Source: Veillonella sp. VA139 (lineage in GTDB: Bacteria; Bacillota; Negativicutes; Veillonellales; Veillonellaceae). From it: a stretch of DNA of 64,000 bases. The position numbers were made by a program, and so were the translations under genes. Shown one piece after another: positions 56,131 to 64,000 of this stretch (within the stretch, counting starts at the first letter, position 1; every line of letters begins with the position of its first letter). Under the pieces are notes generated by a model. It saw nothing but the letters and a program-made list of their open reading frames with translations, was not told the origin of the DNA and ran no database searches. The DNA lies in assembly GCF_003992005.1 (NCBI RefSeq), contig NZ_RQVL01000011.1, positions 1-64,000 of the forward strand, written 5' to 3'.

Positions 56131-57583
56131 TTGGAAAGATATCCTAGAGAAAGAAACAGATTTATATCCTACACAACAGGCTTTACTATTGCAATTTTCA
56201 CAGCGATTAAGCTTTGGTAAAGCCATCAGTGAACAAGGGGTGTCCCTCTTAGTGCAAGCTAAGGACGGACACCTTTTACTTAGTGGCGCACTGGACAGTG
56301 GTCATACAGGAATGGTACAGAAATACGAAGTGCCTATGAACCACCCTATGCAGGAGATGTTACGTAGTGGCAAACCTTATGCAGGTCTCATGGACTGGGA
56401 GGAACCGACTGATACTGGTATCATAACGGAATCATATCATGCTTACGTGTATCCCATCGTAGATAATGGGGGCAAGTGCATCGGTGCTTGTGCCTTTACT
56501 AATCCTGTGTCTGAAGTGTATTCCAATCGTTATGATGAATTTATGTCCATGGTGTCACAGACTACGTTTCAAGGTATGTTGGTACCACAACTACAACAAC
56601 CTGAGTTATATGAAGGGATTTCCGTATTAGATGGGATAATTTTCTTTGAACAGGATGGAACTATATTATATGCGAACCGTGCTGCGAAAAAATTAGGGGA
56701 TATATTTGGTATCGACAGACGCATACAGGGTACATCAATCTATAGCAGCACATTGAAAGTAGGGCGTATTAAAAAGGCTTTAGAAGATAGATTAGGTACG
56801 ATTGACGAAGAATTATACGGTGATATTGCTTTACGACAAGTGATGATTCCCGTTGTTCTTGGAGTCAGATGGAAACGTGGTATTTTGGTGTTACAAGATA
56901 AGACGGAGCTTCGAAAACGGGATCAACAGTTACTAGTAAAAAATTCTGTCATTAAAGAAGTACATCATCGTGTGAAAAATAATTTGCAATCTGTGGCAGG
57001 CTTACTCCGCATGCAAAGCCGTCGCAATGGCTCCGATGATGTGAAACAAGCCTTACAAGATAGTATCCATCGAATCGAAAGCATGGCTCTCGTCCATGAA
57101 ATCGTGTCAAACTTTGATGAAGATTATGTGGCGTTGCGTAGTATTATCGAAGAATTATGGCGCTTGTTGCGACAAGGGTTGGGCTCTTCTGATCAACGCA
57201 TCGACATGGAATACATAGGAGAAGATATCATTATGTCATCCCACAAGGCTAGCTATGTGTCCTTGGTCATGAATGAGCTCTTTTCTAATCTTTTTAAACA
57301 TGCTTTCAAAGATAGAACGGAAGGTCATGTGCAGGTAGATGTGCGTGATGTAAGGGACGACGGACAACGTGATATGCTACACATTACCATCCGAGATACG
57401 GGCTGTGGTTTGCCAGATGATTTTGAAAGTGCCAGACAGCGGCAATTGGGCTTGCAAATTATCGACAACCTAGTGCGGAACGAACTAGAGGGAACGATTA
57501 CATGGACATCCCAAGGAACAGGGACTATGGTAGATATTTGGATTCATAAAGGAGAAGAGTATGCGCGTCTTAGTAGTCGATGA
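56123..57583 (+). CDS. Histidine kinase with HisKA_2 domain (PdtaS/EutW type)
   Basis: 486 residues from ATG 56123, which overlaps the end of tsaD. N-terminal GAF-like H_kinase_N sensor (about 1-140), a PAS-like domain (about 180-280: [20 protein letters not shown]), HisKA_2 with phospho-acceptor His in [18 protein letters not shown] (about 290), and HATPase ([23 protein letters not shown]). No membrane segment, so a cytoplasmic sensor. It is coupled to the ANTAR regulator that overlaps its end by 23 bases. The signal is unknown. Confidence 0.9.
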   Translation: MASWKDILEKETDLYPTQQALLLQFSQRLSFGKAISEQGVSLLVQAKDGHLLLSGALDSGHTGMVQKYEVPMNHPMQEMLRSGKPYAGLMDWEEPTDTGIITESYHAYVYPIVDNGGKCIGACAFTNPVSEVYSNRYDEFMSMVSQTTFQGMLVPQLQQPELYEGISVLDGIIFFEQDGTILYANRAAKKLGDIFGIDRRIQGTSIYSSTLKVGRIKKALEDRLGTIDEELYGDIALRQVMIPVVLGVRWKRGILVLQDKTELRKRDQQLLVKNSVIKEVHHRVKNNLQSVAGLLRMQSRRNGSDDVKQALQDSIHRIESMALVHEIVSNFDEDYVALRSIIEELWRLLRQGLGSSDQRIDMEYIGEDIIMSSHKASYVSLVMNELFSNLFKHAFKDRTEGHVQVDVRDVRDDGQRDMLHITIRDTGCGLPDDFESARQRQLGLQIIDNLVRNELEGTITWTSQGTGTMVDIWIHKGEEYARLSSR

Positions 57584-58133
57584 TGAGTCACTGATTCGCA
57601 TGGACTTGCGAGATATATTAGAAAGCCAAGGCCATACCGTTGTTGGGGAAGGTGCTAATGGGGTGGAAGCCATCCAACTATGCAAAAATCTGGCGCCAGA
57701 TATAGTGCTCATGGACGTGAAGATGCCAGAATTAGATGGTATTGAGGCGGCGCGTCAAATTCGTCATAAACGATTGGCACCAGTGGTGCTATTAACAGCC
57801 TATAGTCAAGATGATTTAATCCAAAAAGCATCCCAATCTGGAGTATACGGCTATTTGATTAAGCCTTTGCGGGAACCAGACTTAGGTCCAGCTTTACAGA
57901 TGGCGATGGGTCGCTTTCAAGAAGAACGGGATTTGCTAGAACAGGTAAAAGGTCTAACAAACTCCTTAGAAGAACGAAAATATGTGACGAAAGCGACGGG
58001 AATCTTGATGGATCTACACAGATTTTCTGAGGAAAAGGCGTACGAAAAAATACGAGCTTTCAGTATGGATAAACGGATTAGTATCCTAGAAACGTGTAAG
58101 AAGATTATCGCAGCCCATGAGGCAAAATTATAA
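57561..58133 (+). CDS. ANTAR-domain response regulator (transcription antiterminator)
   Basis: 190 residues. Receiver domain with DDE near residues 7-9, phospho-acceptor Asp in IVLMDVKMPELDG (about 54), and Lys in YLIKPLREPD. The C-terminal ANTAR domain (about 125-185: VTKATGILMDLHRFSEEKAYEKIR) binds paired hairpins in nascent RNA and prevents termination, as in EutV and PdtaR. Start ATG 57561 follows AAAGGAGAAG. I found no clear pair of hexaloop hairpins near by, so its targets lie elsewhere or are not visible to me. Its stop codon lies in a 34-bp tandem repeat. Confidence 0.92.
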   Translation: MRVLVVDDESLIRMDLRDILESQGHTVVGEGANGVEAIQLCKNLAPDIVLMDVKMPELDGIEAARQIRHKRLAPVVLLTAYSQDDLIQKASQSGVYGYLIKPLREPDLGPALQMAMGRFQEERDLLEQVKGLTNSLEERKYVTKATGILMDLHRFSEEKAYEKIRAFSMDKRISILETCKKIIAAHEAKL

Positions 58134-58200
58134 AAAGATTATGGTAGCCTATGTGGCAAAATTATAAAAAGATTATGTCAGCCATGAAATAAAATATTAC
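58103..58200 (+). repeat. 34-bp tandem repeat over the 3' end of the ANTAR gene
   Basis: Units start with GATTAT at 58103, 58137 and 58171; units 1 and 2 share AGCC-ATG-GGCAAAATTATAAAAA with a few changes, and unit 3 is partial. Unit 1 contains the stop codon. The duplication is recent and lies just before the groESL promoter. Confidence 0.8.
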
Positions 58201-58236
58201 CATGAAAAAGTATTTGGTCAAAAAGTCAAAAAGGGC

Positions 58237-58264
58237 TTGCAAAAATTTAAAAATGATTTATAAT
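58237..58264 (+). promoter_or_regulatory. groESL promoter
   Basis: TTGCAA (58237-58242), 16-base spacer, TATAAT (58259-58264), directly upstream of the CIRCE element. Confidence 0.8.
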
Positions 58265-58275
58265 AATACTTGTGA

Positions 58276-58302
58276 TTAGCACTCGCCCTTATTGAGTGCT
58301 AA
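58276..58302 (+). promoter_or_regulatory. CIRCE operator (HrcA binding site)
   Basis: TTAGCACTC (58276-58284), 9-base spacer, GAGTGCTAA (58294-58302), an exact match to the CIRCE consensus. HrcA should repress groESL here until heat shock. Confidence 0.97.
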
Positions 58303-58339
58303 TATTGATAGTATAGTGTATATGAGAAGAGGTATAACA

Positions 58340-60291
<1,952 letters not shown>

Positions 60292-60340
60292 TCTCAGATT
60301 GCATCCGTGGATCGCAGTATTGACTAAGTAAACACTATGG

Positions 60341-60384
60341 GGACTATGGAAGAATAAGTAATTATTCTTTCATAGTCCTTTTTG
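60341..60384 (+). terminator. Terminator of groESL
   Basis: GGACTATGGAAGAATAA (60341-60357), loop GTAA, TTATTCTTTCATAGTCC (60362-60378) with one G-U, then TTTTT. The next 250 bases up to the catalase promoter contain nothing I can identify. Confidence 0.92.
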
Positions 60385-60633
60385 CTACATATCGTATGGT
60401 TACATATCAAAATAATTGGACTTACCTTTGAGTACCTTTAGGGCTATAGGACAAAATGAGTTGGTTTTATAGATGATGATAGGAATAGGTAACAGGGTGT
60501 GTTGAATATAATGTCTCTGTCTAGTAATGAAAGACTATAGTGTATATCTTTTAGAAATGTGGTGCACTTTAATATTTTGATTATGTTATAGCTTATAATA
60601 TAAAAGATAATAAAAATTAATGGAAAATCATTA

Positions 60634-60662
60634 TTGACAATGTATAGAAAAAGTTCTATAAT
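60634..60662 (+). promoter_or_regulatory. Perfect-consensus promoter of the catalase gene
   Basis: TTGACA (60634-60639), 17-base spacer, TATAAT (60657-60662). Confidence 0.9.
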
Positions 60663-60675
60663 AAATTCATCAGTT

Positions 60676-60696
60676 AACGGATAATAATTATCCGTT
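60676..60696 (+). promoter_or_regulatory. Fur/PerR-type palindromic operator of the catalase gene
   Basis: AACGGATAAT-A-ATTATCCGTT, a perfect 21-bp palindrome starting about 8 bases after the expected transcription start. Its core GATAATAATTATC matches the 6-1-6 Fur/PerR box; PerR control of catalase is common in Firmicutes. Confidence 0.8.
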
Positions 60697-60755
60697 GTAA
60701 AAATTCTAGGTTTTAATTTTTATTATATATGTATAAGTTTACAAAGGAGACAATT

Positions 60756-62225
60756 ATGAAAGAAGAAAAATTGACAACAGCCTTTGGCGCTCCGGTGCCG
60801 GATAATAACAACAGCGCTACAGCTGGAAAACGTGGTCCTGTATTGATGCAAGATGTGTGGTTGATGGAAAAATTAGGTCACTTTGCTCGTGAAGTCATTC
60901 CTGAACGCCGTATGCATGCGAAAGGTTCTGGCGCATTTGGTACTTTCACAGTAACAAATGACATTACAAAATATACAAAAGCGAAAGTTTTTTCTGAAGT
61001 GGGTAAACAAACTGATTTGTTCGTACGTTTCTCCACAGTAGCTGGTGAACGTGGTGCTGCTGATGCAGAGCGTGATATTCGTGGTTTTGCTGTGAAAATG
61101 TACACAGAAGAAGGTAACTGGGATTTAGTAGGTAACAATACCCCAGTATTCTTCATCCGCGATCCATTGCAATTCCCTGATTTGAACCGCGCCGTAAAAC
61201 GCAATCCTGAAACTAACTTGCGTGATGCTACTGCTAACTGGGATTTCTGGACTAGCTTGCCAGAAGCAATGCACCAAATCACAATCGTTATGAGTGACCG
61301 TGGTATTCCTGATGGCTACCGTCATATGCATGGTTTTGGTTCCCACACATACAGTCTAATCAATGCGAATGACGAACGCGTATGGGTTAAATTCCATTGG
61401 GTTTGTCAACAACCGATTAAAAACTTAACTGAAGAAGAAGCATCTGCAATCATTGCGAACGATCGTGAAAGTGCACAACGTGACTTATTCGATGCTATTA
61501 CTAAAGGTGATTTCCCTCGTTGGAAATTGTACATCCAAGTGATGACAGAAGAACAAGCAGAAGCACTTCCGTACAATCCATTCGACCTTACAAAGGTATG
61601 GTACAAAAAAGACTTCCCATTGATCGAAGTAGGGGTAATGGAATTGAACCGTAACCCAGAAAACTACTTCCAAGATGTAGAACAAGCAGCATTTGCTCCA
61701 TCCACAATCATCCCTGGTATTGGATTCAGCCCTGACCGCATGTTACAAGGTCGTTTGTTCTCCTACGCAGATGCGCAACGCTACCGCTTAGGCACAAACT
61801 ATCCATCCATTCCTGTGAATGCACCTAAATGCCCATTCAATTCTTACCATCGTGATGGACAAGGCCGTGTAGATGGTAACCATGGCGCAACAATTGGATA
61901 TGCTCCAAATAGCTTTGGCCAATGGGCAAACCAACCACAATACAAAGATCCAGGATATGATGTATCTGGTAAAGCATACCAATACGACTTCCGTGAAGAT
62001 GATTCCGATTATTACACACAACCTGGTAAATTGTTCCGTCTCATGACACCAGAGCAACAAGAAGTATTGTTCAAAAATACTGCTAACAATATGGCAGGAG
62101 TTCCATTGTTTATCCAAGAACGCCATGCAAAACATTGCTATGCATGTGACCCTGCATACGGTGAAGGCGTAGCAAAAGCATTAGGAATTACAGTAGACTT
62201 CAGTACACCAGCTGACATCGGGTAA
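60756..62225 (+). CDS. katA: Monofunctional haem catalase
   Basis: 489 residues from ATG 60756 behind AAAGGAGA; an upstream in-frame Met (60729) has no site. Active-site His H54 in [10 protein letters not shown], Asn in [13 protein letters not shown], and the proximal Tyr in [14 protein letters not shown]. The size matches small-subunit (clade 3) catalases. It breaks down hydrogen peroxide in the cytoplasm, valuable to an anaerobe living beside peroxide-making streptococci. Not all Veillonella carry catalase, so its presence next to repeats and an RT gene may reflect acquisition. Confidence 0.96.
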   Translation: MKEEKLTTAFGAPVPDNNNSATAGKRGPVLMQDVWLMEKLGHFAREVIPERRMHAKGSGAFGTFTVTNDITKYTKAKVFSEVGKQTDLFVRFSTVAGERGAADAERDIRGFAVKMYTEEGNWDLVGNNTPVFFIRDPLQFPDLNRAVKRNPETNLRDATANWDFWTSLPEAMHQITIVMSDRGIPDGYRHMHGFGSHTYSLINANDERVWVKFHWVCQQPIKNLTEEEASAIIANDRESAQRDLFDAITKGDFPRWKLYIQVMTEEQAEALPYNPFDLTKVWYKKDFPLIEVGVMELNRNPENYFQDVEQAAFAPSTIIPGIGFSPDRMLQGRLFSYADAQRYRLGTNYPSIPVNAPKCPFNSYHRDGQGRVDGNHGATIGYAPNSFGQWANQPQYKDPGYDVSGKAYQYDFREDDSDYYTQPGKLFRLMTPEQQEVLFKNTANNMAGVPLFIQERHAKHCYACDPAYGEGVAKALGITVDFSTPADIG

Positions 62226-62242
62226 CACTTGAAGCGCTATTT

Positions 62243-62383
62243 GTCTATGGCGTTCCCTCTTGAAATAGTATAAGTTAAGACCGCAACATATCCCCTCACA
62301 AACGGTATTTCATAATGTTTGTTCAGGAACATGTTGCGGTCTTTTTGCGTTGTCATTATTTTGTCAAAGGGAACGTCATAGAC
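62243..62383. repeat. Inverted arms around the first array hairpin
   Basis: GTCTATGGCGTTCCCT-C-TTGA (62243-62263) is the reverse complement, with one G-U and one extra base, of TCAAAGGGAACGTCATAGAC (62364-62383) in the first spacer. So unit 1 lies in a large imperfect palindrome; later units have only the right arm. Confidence 0.75.
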
Positions 62384-62866
62384 TTCTACGCGCAACTGCC
62401 TTCAAAGAGAATAGATAGTGAGTAGGAGTGCGACACATTCCCTCACAAACGGTATTTCATAATGTTTGTTCGGGAACATGTCGCACTCCTTTTGCATTGT
62501 CATTATTTTGTCAAAGGGAACGTCATAGACTTCTACGCGCAACTGCGTTCAAAGGGAATAGATAGTGAGTAGGAGTGCGACACATTCCCTCACAAACGGT
62601 ATTTCATAATGTTTGTTCGGGAACATGTTGCGGTCTTTTTGCGTTGTCTTGATTTTGGTAAAGGGAACGTCATAGACTTCTACGCGCAACTGCGTTCAAA
62701 GGGAATAGATAGTGAGTAGGAGTGCGACACATTCTCTCACAAACGGTATTTCATAATGTTTGTTCGGGAACGTGTCGCACTCCTTTTGTGGTGTCATTAA
62801 TTAGTTGAAGTAAATGCCATAGGCTTGCTACGTTGTACTGTATTCCTTTGTGGAATGGAAGTGAGT
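62277..62866. repeat. Tandem array of four 147-bp units, each with a long hairpin
   Basis: Hairpins start at 62277, 62424, 62571 and 62718, exactly 147 bases apart. Each has an outer stem (AAGACCGCAACAT/ATGTTGCGGTCTT in unit 1; AGGAGTGCGACA/TGTCGCACTCCT in units 2 and 4), a middle stem (TTCCC/GGGAA), an inner stem ACAAAC/GTTTGT and the same 13-base loop GGTATTTCATAAT, then TTTT. The three spacers are nearly identical and hold TCAAAGGGAA twice; the fourth spacer is decayed. Three differences between the outer stems of units 1 and 2 are all compensated, so pairing is under selection. Unit 3 has the 5' arm of one type and the 3' arm of the other. Unit 1 may also end the catalase transcript. Transcribed strand is not known. 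Confidence 0.9.
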
Positions 62867-62898
62867 GGTTTTTGCTAGATTTTTAAGGGTAATAAACG

Positions 62899-62904
62899 TA
62901 TAAT
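62899..62904 (+). promoter_or_regulatory. Possible -10 box of the reverse transcriptase gene
   Basis: TATAAT at 62899-62904, 80 bases before the start codon; only a weak -35 (TTGCTA, spacing too long). Confidence 0.4.
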
Positions 62905-62938
62905 TAATGGTATAGTCATCTTTCATACAGGGAGGTAT

Positions 62939-62971
62939 ATGAAGGGTGGGATGTGGTGTTTTTGTTTGTAA
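62939..62971 (+). CDS. Possible 10-residue leader peptide upstream of the RT gene
   Basis: ATG 62939 lies 3 bases after a strong GGGAGG (62930-62935) and reads MKGGMWCFCL then TAA, in frame with the RT but cut off from it by TAA, TAG and TAG (62969-62983). It may be a leader that couples or attenuates RT translation, or the remnant of an earlier RT start. Expression is unproven. Confidence 0.3.
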   Translation: MKGGMWCFCL

Positions 62972-62983
62972 GGGTAGGGGTAG

Positions 62984-64000
62984 ATGTGCATGCAAAAGGT
63001 CAAAAAGGTATTTCTTACAGAGATGGATGATGGTGAGGCGAGGGAGTTTTTGTTGTATAAGGAATCTTATGTAGCGCCGAATTATCCTAAGTATTATAAT
63101 TTCATGTATTTAATTGAGTATGGCAAGGCTCTATTGGGGCGACGGACGTTTGATGATGTGAACGGCCTTGTGATAGACAGGAACTATGGGTATATTCCTG
63201 ATGTGAACTATACGATTCAATTTAATAAGTCTAAGGATTCCTTTCGCCCCAATGTGATTATGCATCCTTTGTTATATGTAGATTTGGTGAACCTTTTAAC
63301 GGATGCTCAGCATTGGCAAGGCTTGTTGGCTCGGTATCATGAGCTAGATGCACAAGCAGGCCCGCATATTGTGTGTAACAGCATTCCTTTCGATATAAAA
63401 GGGGATAAAAATAAAACGAAATATGCTCTCCACTTCTGGAAAAGTACGGAGCAGGAATCCATCAAATTGAGAATGTCCTACAAGTATATATTACAGCTAG
63501 ATTTGACGAACTTTTACGGAACCATTGACACGCAGACCATCGCATGGGCTCTCCATGGGGAAACGGAGGTGAAAGCGAATCGGCGGGATCAGGCTTTACT
63601 AGGGAATCGTATTAGTGAAAGACTGAAAGCTATGAATTATGGCAGTACTATAGGGATTCCACAGGCAACCAAGTGTCGGACTTTCTAGCGGAACTATTAA
63701 TGCGGTATCTGGACGTGTTGCTAGTGGAAAAACTGAAAGACATAGAAGGACGGTATCACATATTGCGGTATCGTGATGATTATCGTATTTTCGCACATAC
63801 CGTAGAAGAGCAAAAGTTCATAAAAAACCAATTAACAGAGATTTTGCACCACCACAAAGTAACATTGAATAGCTTGAAGAATAAAAGTGGGACGAACGTC
63901 ATCATTGATTCTATCAAAGAAGATAAGCTGTATTGGGTGGAGCACGATTCAGTCATCAAAACCACGGTGGACTGGAAAGCATATTGTAAAAATCAAAACG
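62984..64000 (+). CDS. Abi/UG-class (DRT-like) reverse transcriptase, frameshifted, 3' end outside window
   Basis: Starts at ATG 62984 (or 62990) behind AGGGGTAG. The N-terminal part (FLLYKESYVAPNYPKYYNF, FRPNVIMHPLLYVDLVNLL) resembles UG/Abi reverse transcriptases rather than group II intron or retron enzymes. RT motif A is YILQLDLTNFYGTIDT with metal Asp (about 169). At the IPQG motif the frame breaks: CCA CAG then GCA ACC reaches TAG at 63686-63688, while the -1 frame reads IPQ-GNQVSDFLAELLMRYL. It continues with the catalytic YRDDYRIF box to the end of the window. One missing G at 63664-63666 explains this. No thumb or fused domain can be judged because the gene is cut. The structured repeat array directly upstream recalls RT defence systems that copy a neighbouring non-coding RNA. 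Confidence 0.82.

Noticed and set aside
58140-58330. ANTAR antitermination hairpins in the groESL leader
   Set aside because: The leader holds a standard promoter and CIRCE; no pair of hexaloop stems with a terminator is seen.
62277-62866. CRISPR array
   Set aside because: Units are 147 bp with near-identical spacers and hairpins, not short repeats with unique spacers.
63599-63965. Minus-strand ORFs opposite the reverse transcriptase
   Set aside because: The plus strand has clear RT motifs; the opposite frames are shadows without domain features.

Overview
The window looks like a chromosome segment of a diderm, low-GC Firmicute of the class Negativicutes, most likely Veillonella or a close relative. 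I infer this from Firmicute-style features (strong AGGAGG-type ribosome binding sites, a CIRCE-controlled groESL, the rlmB-yacP pair) occurring together with an outer-membrane autotransporter, a DcuA/B-type C4-dicarboxylate transporter, FeoAB with a Cys-rich FeoB partner, and a Fur/PerR-type operator. No rRNA or tRNA gene is visible, so the genus is an inference.

Layout. 1-6100 is phage DNA: the tail of a large virion protein, a T7-lysozyme-like endolysin, a membrane-anchored protein, a small Cys protein, about 860 bases of non-coding, stem-rich sequence (candidate large phage RNA plus a hairpin cluster), a phage DnaE-type replicase with a frameshift at its start, and a convergent XRE repressor. 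6368-20923 is mostly core: polysaccharide deacetylase, prfC, topB, a DEAD-box helicase, an iron/metal block (feoA, feoB, Cys-rich protein, DUF6110-like protein, P1B-type ATPase) and two membrane proteins. 21007-31348 is an accessory, defence-like island: a Fic enzyme, a small protein and a HipA-like kinase, then a type I restriction-modification locus whose HsdS carries two identical target-recognition domains, then a truncated and an intact Rpn-like PD-(D/E)XK gene. 31872-34127 is an autotransporter broken by one stop codon.

34407-60291 is housekeeping: rlmB, yacP/rae1, rpsT, polA, coaE, a lytic transglycosylase, an ABC-F protein, gluQ, a CoA-binding protein, an atypical thioredoxin, C4-dicarboxylate and amino-acid transporters, an AMIN/amidase plus GerMN lipoprotein pair, a betaine/choline-type ABC transporter, thiL, the tsaE-tsaB-rimI-tsaD cluster (t6A synthesis), a histidine kinase with an ANTAR response regulator, and groESL. 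A catalase with a consensus promoter and a perfect 21-bp palindromic operator follows.

The right end is the most unusual part. Directly after the catalase lies a tandem array of four 147-bp units. Each holds a long hairpin whose arms show compensatory base changes, and the array sits immediately upstream of an Abi/UG (DRT-like) reverse transcriptase gene. That gene carries a one-base frameshift at its IPQG motif and runs off the window. A structured repeat array next to a defence-type reverse transcriptase is the best candidate here for an undescribed system.
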